A stretch of 41,389 nucleotides of DNA from contig JAPLID010000161.1 of NCBI GenBank assembly GCA_026389285.1, positions 1-41,389 on the forward strand. Direction: 5' to 3'. This stretch comes from Cyanobacteriota bacterium (lineage in GTDB: Bacteria; Cyanobacteriota; Cyanobacteriia; PCC-6307; Cyanobiaceae). Below the pieces are notes generated by a model. That model was not told where the DNA came from and did not search any database. It saw only the letters and a list, made by a program, of their open reading frames with translations. The position numbers and the translations under genes are program-made. This document shows, in pieces, positions 29,999 through 39,208 of the stretch (its first letter is position 1; each line of letters opens with the position of its first letter).

Positions 29999-32900
29999 CG
30001 ATCCGGTAGATCGTCGGCACCACGAACAGGCTCAGCACGGTGGCCACCAGCAGGCCGCTGAACACCACGGTGCCGATGCTGATGCGGCTGGCGGCTCCGG
30101 AACCGCTGGCGAAGACCAGGGGCAGGAAGCCCGCCAGGGAGGCGAAGGCGGTCAGCAGGATCGGCCGCAGGCGGGCGATGGCGGCCCCGTGGATCGCTGC
30201 GTCCAGCCCCTGGCCCTCCCTTAGCCGCTGGTTGGCGAACTCGACGATCAGGATGCCGTTCTTGGCCGCCAGGCTGGCCAGCACCAGCAGGCCCATCTGG
30301 CCGTAGACATCCAGTGCCAGGCCGCGCATGGCCAGGCCGGAGATGGCCCCCAGCAGCGCCAGGGGCACGGTAACCAGGATGATCAGCGGATCGAGGAAGT
30401 TCTCGTAGAGGGCCGCCAGCACCAGGGCCATCACCAGCACCCCGAGGGCGAAGACGCGCACGTTGCTGCCGCCGGCGCGGTTCTCCTCCCGGGCCAGGCC
30501 GGCCCACTCCAGGTCGATGGCATCGCTGTCGCGGCTCCGCTGCACCGCCTCCAGCAGGGCCATGGCCTGGCCGCTGCTCACCCCGGGCCGCGGCAGGGCG
30601 CGGATGCTGATCGAGCGCACCAGTCGGGTGTGGTTGATACTGCTCGGACCGCCGGTCGATTCGATGCGCACCAGCTGGCTGAGGGGCACCAAAGTGCCCT
30701 CGCGGCTGCGCACCGGCAGCGAAAGCACGTCGTTGGCATCGCGGCGTGAGCGGCCGTCGAGCTGCACGATCACCCGCCGCACCTGGTCCGATTCGAAGGT
30801 GTCGTTGACGTAGTCGCTGCCGAAGCTGGCGCCCAGGGTGTCCACCAGGGTCGAGAGGTCCACCCCGAGGGAGGCCAGCCGCAGGCGATCGGGCACCAGC
30901 CGCAGCTGGGGAGCGCCGGCGCTGAAGCGGGTGGAGACCCGCTCAAAGGCCGGTTGGCCCTGCAGGAGTGTGGCCTGGGCGGCGGCGATGAAGGATCGGG
31001 CCTCCTGCTCGAAGGCCGCCAGGCTGAGCTGGCCGTTGCTGGTGTCGAGCAGTTCCAGTTCCAGGCCGCCCTCACTGCTGAACCCGCGCACACTTGGGGC
31101 TTCGCTCAGCTGCACCACGGCGTTGCGGATGCGGCGCCGCAGCTGCTTGTTGACCCGTTCCGCCACCACGGCGCTGGTCTGGTCGCTGCCGTGGCGCTCG
31201 TCCACCGGTTTCAGCCTGAGGAAGAACTGCCCCTTGTTGGGGCTGCTGTCGCCGAAGGAGCGGCCGGCGTAGAAGTTGGCGCTGGCGATCAGGGGCTCCT
31301 GCAGGGCTACGGCCCGCACCTGCTCCAGCACCTGCTGGGTCTGGCCGATCGCCATGCCGTCGGCCAGGATCACGACGCCGCGCAGCTGGCCCGTGTCCTC
31401 CTGGGGGATGAAGGCGGTGGGACGGGCCTGAATCGCCAGGGCTGTAACCAGCAGGCCCCCCAGTAGCAGGCCCACCATCAGGCGCCGCCGCTTCATCACG
31501 GCGCTCAGCCAGCGGCCGTAGGGAGCCTCCAGGCTTTCGAGGCCGCGGCGGGTCGGCTCGATCCAGCGCCGCAGCCAGGCCGGTTCGCGCTGGTCGTTGC
31601 GCAGCAGCCGGCTGGCGGCCACCGGCGTGAAGCTGATCGCATTGATCGTCGAGAAGACGATGGCGCTGGTGATCGCGATCGCGATCGGCGCATAGAGCCG
31701 TCCCAGGCTGCCGCCCAGCCCCAGTACCGGGATGAACACCACCACCAGCACCAGGGAGGTGGCGATCACGGCGCCGCCCAGTTCCCGCATTGCTTCGCGG
31801 GCGGCCTGCAGCGGTGGCGTGCCCAGCTCCAGGCGGCGGCCGATGTCCTCGCTGACGACGATGGCGTCGTCGACCAGCAGCCCCGAGGCCAGCACCATGC
31901 CGAACAGGGAGAGGGTGTTGATCGAGCCGCCGGTGAGGCGCAACACGGTGAGCGAGCCGATCAGCGAGACCGGCACCGCCACGGCCGTGATCAGGGCCAG
32001 GCGGCTGTTGCCCAGGCCCAGCAGCAGCACCAGCAGCACCAGCAGCACCGAATCGCGCAGGGCCTCGATCGCCCGGTCGATGCTGGTGCGCACCGTCTGG
32101 GCTTCATCGACGATCACCTCCATTGCCACCCCGGGGGGGAAGCGGGGTGCCAGTTCGGCCAGGGCGGTGTCGATGCCCTGGCGCACATCGAGGGCATTGC
32201 TGCCATCGCGCTGATACACCCCGAGGGAGACGGTGAGATCACCCTTCAAGTTGGTGGCCACGGTGTCGTAGTTCTCGTTGCCGAGCACCACCCGGCCCAC
32301 GTCCTTGAGCAGGGTGACGCCGCCGGTGGCGGTGCTGCGGGCCACGACCAGCTGCTCGAACTCCTCGACGCTGCGCAGGCGTCCCTCCAGGCGCAGCGGC
32401 AGGGTGGTGACCTGATCGGCGGGGGTCGGTGATTCGCCGGTCTGGCCCAGGGCCGCTAGCACGTTCTGCTGCTGCAGGGCCTGGCGCACCTCCAGGATTG
32501 TCAGGTTCCGTTCCTGCAGCCGGGCCGGATCGAGCCAGAGCCGGTAGGCCAGGCTGCTGCCGCCGAACAGGCTGACATCGCTGACACCGCTGACGCGCCG
32601 GAGCCGCTCCTTGATCACCTGGTCCACCCAGCCGGTGAGGAAGGTGTCGCTGTAGGTGGTCTTCTCGGCGCTGAAGCTCAGCACCAGCAGCAGATCATCG
32701 GAGCTGCGCCGCACCTGCACGCCGAAGCGGGCCACCTGGGCCGGCAGTTGCCGCCCGACCACGGTGGTCTCGTTCTGGGTGTTGATCTGGTTGAGTTCGG
32801 GATTGCCGCCGTCGAAGCCGAGGGTGATCAGGCTGCCGTTGGCGGAGCTGCTGGAACGGATCGTGTCCAGCCGCTCCAGGCCGTTGAGCTGTTTCTCCAG

Positions 32901-33101
32901 CAGGGCCGTCACCCCCTGCTCCACCACCTCCGGTCCGGCGCCGGGATAGCTGGCGCGCACCGTGACCCGGCCGGGGGCGATCGGGGGCAGGTTCTCCACC
33001 TGCAGCAGCGGCAGGCTGATCAGGCCGGCCAGCAGGATCAGCAGGCTGATGACCAGGGTCAGCACCGGCCGGCGCAGGAAGGGTTCGGAGATCGATTTCA
33101 T
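29940..33101 (-). CDS. RND-family (AcrB/HAE1-like) efflux permease
   Basis: The 1053-residue protein has the standard RND architecture: an N-terminal helix ([20 protein letters not shown]), two large periplasmic loops and 12 helices. The first pore motif [20 protein letters not shown] is intact. The proton-relay residues are present: the Asp pair in [20 protein letters not shown] and the Lys in [39 protein letters not shown] matches helix 6. It should export drugs, lipids or metals with proton antiport as part of a tripartite pump, but neither a membrane fusion protein nor a TolC-like gene lies next to it. The ATG at 33101 is chosen over an upstream in-frame start. A decayed gene lies directly upstream. 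Confidence 0.93.
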   Translation of the reverse strand: MKSISEPFLRRPVLTLVISLLILLAGLISLPLLQVENLPPIAPGRVTVRASYPGAGPEVVEQGVTALLEKQLNGLERLDTIRSSSSANGSLITLGFDGGNPELNQINTQNETTVVGRQLPAQVARFGVQVRRSSDDLLLVLSFSAEKTTYSDTFLTGWVDQVIKERLRRVSGVSDVSLFGGSSLAYRLWLDPARLQERNLTILEVRQALQQQNVLAALGQTGESPTPADQVTTLPLRLEGRLRSVEEFEQLVVARSTATGGVTLLKDVGRVVLGNENYDTVATNLKGDLTVSLGVYQRDGSNALDVRQGIDTALAELAPRFPPGVAMEVIVDEAQTVRTSIDRAIEALRDSVLLVLLVLLLGLGNSRLALITAVAVPVSLIGSLTVLRLTGGSINTLSLFGMVLASGLLVDDAIVVSEDIGRRLELGTPPLQAAREAMRELGGAVIATSLVLVVVFIPVLGLGGSLGRLYAPIAIAITSAIVFSTINAISFTPVAASRLLRNDQREPAWLRRWIEPTRRGLESLEAPYGRWLSAVMKRRRLMVGLLLGGLLVTALAIQARPTAFIPQEDTGQLRGVVILADGMAIGQTQQVLEQVRAVALQEPLIASANFYAGRSFGDSSPNKGQFFLRLKPVDERHGSDQTSAVVAERVNKQLRRRIRNAVVQLSEAPSVRGFSSEGGLELELLDTSNGQLSLAAFEQEARSFIAAAQATLLQGQPAFERVSTRFSAGAPQLRLVPDRLRLASLGVDLSTLVDTLGASFGSDYVNDTFESDQVRRVIVQLDGRSRRDANDVLSLPVRSREGTLVPLSQLVRIESTGGPSSINHTRLVRSISIRALPRPGVSSGQAMALLEAVQRSRDSDAIDLEWAGLAREENRAGGSNVRVFALGVLVMALVLAALYENFLDPLIILVTVPLALLGAISGLAMRGLALDVYGQMGLLVLASLAAKNGILIVEFANQRLREGQGLDAAIHGAAIARLRPILLTAFASLAGFLPLVFASGSGAASRISIGTVVFSGLLVATVLSLFVVPTIYRIVKGWELGIVGRVPLEPRPE

Positions 33102-33184
33102 CGGGCTCCGGCCGTGGCTGGCGCGCACGCTGCCGGGAGGATGGCGCGGCGATCATGGCCCGGCGCAGCCGGCAGTGGCGAGTT

Positions 33185-33450
33185 TCAGGCCAGATCGCGC
33201 CGCAGCACCATGAACAGATCGTCCGGCGCCTTACAGCGGCTCGGCAGGCAGAGGTGCAGTTGCTCCAGCAGACCGTGCGACTCACCTCCTCGAGGCGGCG
33301 TCCCTCCTTGATCAACAGACGCATCGCTTTGCAGTACAGCGAGTACTTGGCCTCCAGCTCCCCGATCGTGGGGGCGGAAGGGCTTTCGGTCCGGCTGCCC
33401 TGGGAGATGGCAAGGGGGGCGTCCGGGGTTGGCGGGGACGCTGAGCCAAT
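33185..33450 (-). pseudogene. Frameshifted small conserved protein gene
   Basis: On the minus strand, one frame from about 33450 reads PTIGELEAKYSLYCKAMRLL, then IKEGRRLEEVSRTVCW. It then loses sense, while the neighbouring frame continues LEQLHLCLPSRCKAPDDLFM, VLRRDLA and a stop at 33185-33187. Together these resemble a small picocyanobacterial protein of the type YxLYCKAxRxL-RTVCW-LxxLHxxLP-PDxLxxxLxRDL. The join at about 33262-33275 fits a deletion between CTGG repeats that was not a multiple of three. No ATG, GTG or TTG precedes the conserved start in frame before the stop at about 33453. It therefore looks inactive, unless there is a sequencing error. No function is known. Confidence 0.55.
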
Positions 33451-33481
33451 TTACGAGCCAGCCAGAACCCGATCCTCCTGC

Positions 33482-35182
33482 TCAGGTCGGTCTGGATTGT
33501 TTGCCATATCGCTCCGAGGGGACAGGGCAGGGGGACAGGGCAGGGGCACCGAGCACCTCCGCCTGCGCATCGCTGAGCCGGCCGTGGCGATGCAGCACCC
33601 GGGTGATGCGATGAATATCGAGCACGGCCCGGCAGCGGTAGCCCCGCTGCTCCAGCCGGCGCAGGGCGGCGCTGCCCCGGCTGCTGGCCCCAGCACCGGC
33701 GCTCTCCCCCGGGCTGAGCTGTTCGTCACCGTGGTCGATGAACACCACCACGTCGCGCACCACCAGACCTGAGCCCTCGAGCTTGGCGATGCCCTCCAGC
33801 AGGCTGCCGCCGGTGATCAGAATGTCGTCGACCAGGGCGACCACATCGCCCTCCAGGAAGTCGCCTTCGATCAGGCGGCGGGCACCGTGGGCCTTGACCT
33901 CCTTGCGCGGGTAGATCAGCGGTTTGTGCAGCTGCAGCGACAGGCCGGTGGCGGTGGGCAGGGAGCCGTAGGGAATGCCGGCGATGCGATCGAACTCCAG
34001 GCCCTTGAGCTGGCCGGCATAGGCATGCAGAACCCGGTGAAAGAGGTTGGGATCGGAGATGATCTGGCGCAGATCGATGTAGTAGTTGAACAGCGCCCCA
34101 GAGGCCTGCACGTAGTCGCCGAACAGCAGGCAGCCGATGTCGAACAGATCGACGATCAGGCTCGCCAGCGGATCGCCCGCTTCCCCTGGGGCGCCGGGAG
34201 TAGGGGCCGTTGCAGCAGCGGCACTCGCCCCGTTCCCGTTTGGAGCGGCTGGGGTCTGGGCGGCCGGCTCGCTGAGCGGCTCCGGCAACCAGAGGCTGCA
34301 ACTGGCGGCGGCGGAGCGCTGGCGGCTCTCCAGCCAGTGATCGCGGCGCTCACTGATGCGCCGCTTGAGCTGGGCCGCCTGCTCCGCCATGTCGTCCTCC
34401 ACCAGCAGGTTCTGGGGCAGGGGTAGCAGCAGGCCATCGGCGGACTGGCTGAGCCCGGCCTCGAGCAGGGCATCGAGGCGGTCCTCCTCGGCCCAGAGGC
34501 TGCGCAGGATCAGGAAGCGCTCCGGCGCCTCCCGCCGCACCCGGGCCAGGATCGCCGGATCGCTGGTGCCCACCTCCAGCAGCAGCTGCTCGGGGGTGGC
34601 CCACAGCTGGGTCTCGCGCACGATGCGCAGGAACAGGGGGTCCTGCTCGTCGGGGTGGTGCTGGATCACCCGGGCGGCCGGATTGGAGCTGTGGCAGGTG
34701 ACCACCACCGCCTTGTCGGGATAGAGCAGGAAGGGGGCGGCGATGTCCTGGCCGGGCAGGGGCGAGAGCGTCACCGCGTCGGCCCCGAGGGAGCGGAACA
34801 GGTAATGGGCCAGGGCCGAGGAACTGAGGGAGCGGAACAGGTAATGGGCCAGGGCCGAGGAACTGTTGAGATCGCCGTGCTTGGCGTCGATGATCAGCGG
34901 GATCTCCAGAGGCACCAGCTCGCGCACCTCCCGCAGCAGATCCAGGCCCACCGGCCCCAGGGCCTGGTAAAAACCCAGGCTGGGTTTGTAGGCGCAGACG
35001 TGGGGTGCGGTGGCCTCGATCACCGCATTGATCCAGTGGCGGGCCTGGGAGAGGAAGGAGCGGCCGGCCATGCCGCGGCGCATGGACCAGCTCTGCAGCA
35101 TCTCCGGGTTGGGGTCGAGCCCCGTCACCAGCAGCGACTGGTGGTCGGCGATGGCGTCAGTGAGCCGGACGAAGAATCCCAA
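33482..35182 (-). CDS. pyrFE: PyrF–PyrE fusion: OMP decarboxylase / orotate phosphoribosyltransferase
   Basis: This protein joins the last two enzymes of UMP synthesis, with PyrF first. The N-terminal domain has VTGLDPNPEML, HVCAYKPSLGFYQAL and the catalytic IIDAKHGDLNSSS (residues about 97-109), then VTLSPLPGQD. A Pro/Ala-rich linker (residues about 300-335) leads to the PyrE domain with FDRIAGIPYGSLPTATGLSL and the PRPP loop VALVDDILITGGS (about 449-461). Directly after the catalytic motif the 13-residue segment SSSALAHYLFRSL is present twice, owing to an exact 39-bp tandem duplication. I choose the TTG at 35182 because homologues begin MGFF at this point; a GTG at 35245 would add an Arg-rich 21-residue extension. 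Confidence 0.9.
   Translation of the reverse strand: MGFFVRLTDAIADHQSLLVTGLDPNPEMLQSWSMRRGMAGRSFLSQARHWINAVIEATAPHVCAYKPSLGFYQALGPVGLDLLREVRELVPLEIPLIIDAKHGDLNSSSALAHYLFRSLSSSALAHYLFRSLGADAVTLSPLPGQDIAAPFLLYPDKAVVVTCHSSNPAARVIQHHPDEQDPLFLRIVRETQLWATPEQLLLEVGTSDPAILARVRREAPERFLILRSLWAEEDRLDALLEAGLSQSADGLLLPLPQNLLVEDDMAEQAAQLKRRISERRDHWLESRQRSAAASCSLWLPEPLSEPAAQTPAAPNGNGASAAAATAPTPGAPGEAGDPLASLIVDLFDIGCLLFGDYVQASGALFNYYIDLRQIISDPNLFHRVLHAYAGQLKGLEFDRIAGIPYGSLPTATGLSLQLHKPLIYPRKEVKAHGARRLIEGDFLEGDVVALVDDILITGGSLLEGIAKLEGSGLVVRDVVVFIDHGDEQLSPGESAGAGASSRGSAALRRLEQRGYRCRAVLDIHRITRVLHRHGRLSDAQAEVLGAPALSPCPVPSERYGKQSRPT
34787..34864 (-). repeat. Exact 39-bp tandem duplication inside pyrFE
   Basis: Bases 34787-34825 and 34826-34864 are identical. 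Since 39 is a multiple of three, the frame is kept and 13 residues (SSSALAHYLFRSL) are doubled just after the decarboxylase active-site motif DAKHGD. Confidence 0.97.
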
Positions 35183-35298
35183 GCGTGGACGGACCAGTGG
35201 CCTGGTGCTAGTCCGGCGACGGGCCCGGGCGCGCGCTGGCGACACAGCTCTTATTGAACAGAACGGTGGGGTTCAGGCCACGCCGGCTGCCGCTGCTC

Positions 35299-37020
35299 TC
35301 AGGCTGCGCGCACCTCGCTGTAATCGGGCCGCCAGGTGCAGGCCTCCAGCCGGGCGCGGGCCTGGTCCGGGGTGCCGGCGCGGCTGGCCAGCCCCTCGGC
35401 CACGGCGGCCAGGGCGACGGCCTCGGCCACGGCCGCGGACACCTTCTGCACGTCCTGCAGGGGCGGCATCAGCGGTGCTTCGGGATCGTGGGCGGCGGGG
35501 ATCACCGCCGCCAGGGCCTCGATGCAGGCGTCGATCATGCCTTCGCTGATCGTGCGGGCCCCCACCGCCACGGCGGCGAAGCCCAGGCCGGGGAAGACGA
35601 AGCAGTTGTTGCACTGGCCGATCTGGCGCTCGCGGCCGGCGATCGTCACCGGCGCGAAGGGGCTGCCACTGGCCACCAGTGCCTTGCCGTGGCTCCAGCT
35701 CAGCAGGTTCTGCGGCGTGATCTCGGCCAGGGGGGTGGGATTGGAGAGGGGCAGCACGATCGGCCGCTCGCTGCCGCGGCAGAGGGCCTCGATCACGGGT
35801 TGATCAAAGGCGCCGGCCACGGTGGAAGTGCCGATCAGCACCGAGGGTTTCACGCTTTCGATCACTGCCAGCAAACCGAATCGACCCTGCCCGTCGCCGG
35901 TCATCCCCGCCAGCAGCTCGCTGCGTTTGACGTAGGGCGCCGCTGCCGCTGAGGGCGGCGTCAGCCCCGAGGCCTCCAGGCCCGCGTGCACCAGCCCGTC
36001 TCGGTCGAGCAGCCAGAAGCGATCGGCCGCCTCCTGGGCTGACAGCCCCTGGCGCTGCAGCAGTCGCAGCAGCCGCTCGGCGATGCCGCAGCCGGCGCTG
36101 CCGGCACCGAAGATCACGATTCGCTGGTCCGCCAGGCACTGGCCCAGTCCCTGCAGCCCCGCCAGGATCGCCGCCGCCGCCACGGCGCTGGTGCCCTGGA
36201 TGTCGTCGTTGAAGCTGGGCAGGCGTTCGCGGTAGCGATCGAGCACCCGCCGGGCATTGGCGGCGCCGAAGTCCTCCCACTGCACCAGGGCGCCGGGGCA
36301 GACCGTCTCGACGGCACTGACGAAGCACTCGATCACGGCGTCATAGGCCTTGCCTTCCAACCGGTGTTCGCGCAGGCCGGGATAGCTGGGGTCGGCGAGC
36401 AGCTCGGGCCGGTCGGTGCCCACATCCAGCATCACCGGCAGGCAGCGGCTGGGATCAAGGCGGGCGCACAGGGTGTAGACCGCCAGCTTGCCCTGGCAGA
36501 TGTGGATGCCGCCGATGCCCTGATCGCCGATGCCGAGGATGGACTGGGCGTCGGTGACCAGCAGCAGTTCGGGGGGCTCGTCGCCCCAGCTGCGGCACGC
36601 CTGAGCGAGGATCTCGCTGAAGCGCTCCTGCTGGGGAGCCGCCAGGAACAGGCCTTGGGAGGGGCTGCGGTAGGTCTGGCTGAAGTGCTGGATCGCCGAG
36701 CCCACGGTGGGGGTGTAGACGATCGGCATCACCGCCTCGATGTGATCGGCCAGGAGGCGGTGGAACAGGGTGAGATTGCGTTCGCGCAGGATCTGGAGGT
36801 AGGCGTAGCGGTCCAGGTCGCGCTCCAGCTCACCGAGGGCCTGCCAGCAGCGTTCCACCTGCTGCTCGATCGTCTCCACCTGCCAGGGCAGCAGAGCCTC
36901 CAGTTCCAGGTCCCGCCGTTCGGCCCGGCTGAAGGCGGTGCCCTTGTTCAGGCGCCGATGGTTGAGCAGGTCGGCGCCCCGCAGCGTGGTGAGCAAGGGC
37001 TGGACGCTGGGGCCGGCCAT
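35299..37020 (-). CDS. NAD(P)-dependent malic enzyme
   Basis: The 573-residue enzyme converts malate to pyruvate and CO2. It has the full-length (MaeA/SfcA-like) architecture: LLNHRRLNKGTAFSRAERRD, the catalytic Tyr region MPIVYTPTVGSAIQHFSQTY, the RSPSQGLFLA segment, VTDAQSILGIGDQGIGGIHI and the Lys region CQGKLAVYTLCARLDP. The metal site is VQWEDFGAANARRVLDRYRE and SFNDDIQGTSAVAAAAILAG, and the Rossmann motif is IVIFGAGSAGCGIAERL. The C-terminal part has LIGTSTVAGAFDQPVIEAL and LPLSNPTPLAEITPQNLLSW. Cofactor preference cannot be read with certainty. It sits between pyrFE and pyrC on the same strand with gaps of 116 and 47 bases or fewer, so the three may be co-transcribed. Confidence 0.94.
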   Translation of the reverse strand: MAGPSVQPLLTTLRGADLLNHRRLNKGTAFSRAERRDLELEALLPWQVETIEQQVERCWQALGELERDLDRYAYLQILRERNLTLFHRLLADHIEAVMPIVYTPTVGSAIQHFSQTYRSPSQGLFLAAPQQERFSEILAQACRSWGDEPPELLLVTDAQSILGIGDQGIGGIHICQGKLAVYTLCARLDPSRCLPVMLDVGTDRPELLADPSYPGLREHRLEGKAYDAVIECFVSAVETVCPGALVQWEDFGAANARRVLDRYRERLPSFNDDIQGTSAVAAAAILAGLQGLGQCLADQRIVIFGAGSAGCGIAERLLRLLQRQGLSAQEAADRFWLLDRDGLVHAGLEASGLTPPSAAAAPYVKRSELLAGMTGDGQGRFGLLAVIESVKPSVLIGTSTVAGAFDQPVIEALCRGSERPIVLPLSNPTPLAEITPQNLLSWSHGKALVASGSPFAPVTIAGRERQIGQCNNCFVFPGLGFAAVAVGARTISEGMIDACIEALAAVIPAAHDPEAPLMPPLQDVQKVSAAVAEAVALAAVAEGLASRAGTPDQARARLEACTWRPDYSEVRAA

Positions 37021-37067
37021 GGAACGGGGACTGCAGGCTCCGCATTCTGTCGGTCACCGGCCAGCTG

Positions 37068-38126
37068 TCAGGCCAAGCGCCAGGGCAGCAGCTCGCCGGC
37101 GTGGAAGGGCACCAGTTCCACGGCCTCGCCGGCGGCATCGTTGCGATGCAGCCGCGCCGGCACCAGCTGCGCCTCTCGCACCAGGGTGATGCGCTCCTCG
37201 TTCGGCGATAGGCCGTAGAAGCGGGGGCCGAACTCCGAGGCAAAGGCTTCGAGGCGATCCAGCGCCCCCTCCTGCTCGAAGGCCAGGGCATAGCTCTCGA
37301 TCGCGTACGGGGCATTGAAGATGCCAGCGCAGCCACAGGCCGCCTCCTTGGCGTGGCGGGGGTGGGGGGCCGAATCGGTGCCGAGGAAGAAGCTGGGGTC
37401 GCCACTGATCGCGGCGGCGCGCAGGGCGAGTCGATGGTGTTCGCGCTTGGCCACCGGTAAGCAATAAAAATCCGGTCGCAAACCGCCGCGGAACAACGCG
37501 TTGCGGTTGATGTGCAGATGGTGGGGGGTGATCGTGGCCGCCAGATTGGGGCCGGATCCGGCGACGAAGGCGGCCGCCTCGGCGGTGGTGATGTGCTCGA
37601 ACACCACCTTGAGGCCGGGATGGCGCAGCAGCAGGGGCTGAAGATGGCGCTCGATGAATACCGCTTCGCGATCAAAGATGTCGATCTCGGTGTCGGTGAC
37701 CTCGCCGTGGATCAACAGCGGCATGCCGATGCGCTCCAGCGTCTCGAACACGGCGGTGAGCTTCGCCAGGTCGCTCACCCCCGCGGCCGAATTGGTGGTG
37801 GCGTTGGCGGGGTAAAGCTTGCAGGCGGTGAACACTCCTTCGGCAAAACCCCCTTCCAGTTCAGCCGGATCAATCGTGTCGGTGAGATAGGCGGTGAGCA
37901 GGGGCGTGAAGCCACTGCCATCGGGCAACGCTGCCAGGATCCGTTGTCGGTAGGCCTGGGCCGCCGCCACGGTGGTGATCGGTGGCGAGAGGTTCGGCAT
38001 CACGATCGCCCGGCCGAACTGGGCCGCCGTCACCGGCGCCACGGCCTGCAGCAAGGCACCATCGCGCAGATGCACATGCCAGTCGTCGGGGCGACGCAGG
38101 CTGAGCTGGGCCGGAGGGGCGCTCAT
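37068..38126 (-). CDS. pyrC: Dihydroorotase
   Basis: This 352-residue zinc enzyme of pyrimidine synthesis is of the short, E. coli PyrC type. Metal ligands and substrate residues are visible: [25 protein letters not shown], the carbamylated Lys in [48 protein letters not shown] and the catalytic Asp in [16 protein letters not shown]. All expected residues are present, so it should be active. The ATG at 38126 is followed by the conserved start of the family. It is upstream of malic enzyme and pyrFE on the minus strand. About 400 bases of lower-G+C non-coding DNA precede it, presumably including its promoter. Confidence 0.95.
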   Translation of the reverse strand: MSAPPAQLSLRRPDDWHVHLRDGALLQAVAPVTAAQFGRAIVMPNLSPPITTVAAAQAYRQRILAALPDGSGFTPLLTAYLTDTIDPAELEGGFAEGVFTACKLYPANATTNSAAGVSDLAKLTAVFETLERIGMPLLIHGEVTDTEIDIFDREAVFIERHLQPLLLRHPGLKVVFEHITTAEAAAFVAGSGPNLAATITPHHLHINRNALFRGGLRPDFYCLPVAKREHHRLALRAAAISGDPSFFLGTDSAPHPRHAKEAACGCAGIFNAPYAIESYALAFEQEGALDRLEAFASEFGPRFYGLSPNEERITLVREAQLVPARLHRNDAAGEAVELVPFHAGELLPWRLA

Positions 38127-38529
38127 GGGGTCAGGGCGATGGGGGGAATTGAGGTGGGGGTTGGCTGGTTGTTGATGCCAATGGGCCGTTAAATCGCGGG
38201 TAATGCGTTGGGTCGTCAGGGTTATGGATGCTTGGGGGGGTATTGCTTGGTTGCGGATATTCTGTCTTCAGGACTTGCCCAGATCTTAACTTGTCTGGTT
38301 ATGCCGATTGAGTCTTTGTCTTGCCCGGGCTGGATTTGTATCGCAAGAATGAACTCTATTTGCTGACATGTGATCCAGCTCTGGCTCCCTGATCTGTTAG
38401 GGGCAAAGTGCGCATTAGTGGAGCTGGATCGACGGTACCGAGGGGTGAATGTTGTTGTCGTGGGCCCGACAGTTTGCTGGCCTCAGGGCCTGGTGGGCGC
38501 AACAGCCCTGAAGGCACTGTTGCCGGAAT
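38127..38529. other. 403-base intergenic region of lower G+C
   Basis: No supported gene lies here, though a 69-codon plus-strand frame crosses it. Base composition is clearly more A+T-rich than around it. Two small hairpins occur near its end: TCAGGGC/GCCCTGA (38483-38489 and 38505-38511), and GGCA-CTGT-TGCC (38513-38524) followed by a T7 run (38536-38542). They would act as a terminator only for plus-strand transcription, and no plus-strand gene is evident. Confidence 0.6.
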
Positions 38530-39087
38530 TTAATGTTTTTTTGATTTTCCCAGATCCCCTGTCACCAGAAAGCCACTGATCGCCAGCAGCAACACGCTCA
38601 AGCAGAAGAAGGCGAGCGAAGGGCTATCAACGATCGGCAGCGACAGCATCGGCTTAAAGGCGGAGACGATCAGAGCCACCACCAGCACCTTGACCAGCTT
38701 TTCCTTGAGCTGGTCAAGATCGCGGATATCCAGCAAGCCTTCGCCGGCTTTTTCTTCGTTGCGGGCAGCATCAATCGGCGAGATCAGCAGTTCATAGACG
38801 CCGTAACCAAAAATCAGCATCGCGATACCGATCAGATAGAGATCGATACCCGACACCACCCCACCCAGCACTCTGGCCACGTAGGCCTTGTCTTGATCTG
38901 CGAAGGTGCCCAACCCCAGGATCGCCTTGCCGATCTCCAAGGTTCCGAGCACAAAGGTGACCCCGGTGCTGGTCAGGCTCATGATCACGGGCAGGATCGC
39001 AATCAGCCGCAGCTTCCATAGCACCTTTTCAAACTGAAGTTCGAAGCGTTTGCGACGTGTCTGCCCGTAGGAAGGCTCTGTTGCCAT
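38530..39087 (-). CDS. UPF0114/YqhA-family membrane protein
   Basis: The 185-residue protein begins MATEPSYGQTRRKRFELQFE and has four hydrophobic helices: LIAILPVIMSLTSTGVTFVL, IDLYLIGIAMLIFGYGVYEL, VKVLVVALIVSAFKPMLSL and LAFFCLSVLLLAISGFLVTG. The FEKVLWKLRLIAILPV start and the IGIAMLIFGYGVYEL then LISPID segment are the UPF0114 (YqhA) signatures. Function is unknown. Base composition and codon use differ from the neighbours, with many A/T-ending codons, and the upstream and downstream flanks are also less G+C-rich, suggesting more recent acquisition. The ATG at 39087 is chosen; one at 39111 would add eight residues. Confidence 0.85.
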   Translation of the reverse strand: MATEPSYGQTRRKRFELQFEKVLWKLRLIAILPVIMSLTSTGVTFVLGTLEIGKAILGLGTFADQDKAYVARVLGGVVSGIDLYLIGIAMLIFGYGVYELLISPIDAARNEEKAGEGLLDIRDLDQLKEKLVKVLVVALIVSAFKPMLSLPIVDSPSLAFFCLSVLLLAISGFLVTGDLGKSKKH

Positions 39088-39208
39088 GGTGCGGATTCGC
39101 AAGACAGTCACCCTAGGTTGTTGTTGAGTGCTGCTGGTGCGAGTGAGGCGCCGTGTCGATGCCTGAGTCCGCCAATGCGGCCCTGGTGCTCTTTGTGGCG
39201 GGCCTGGT

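Noticed and set aside
16551..31680. HIP1 palindromes (GCGATCGC)
   Set aside because: About six were seen by eye over the window, only modestly above what this base composition would give, unlike the dense HIP1 of some cyanobacteria; not treated as a feature.
38370..38579. 69-codon plus-strand frame in the low-G+C patch
   Set aside because: It overlaps the end of the UPF0114 gene and has no recognisable features; the hairpins near its end are inside the frame.
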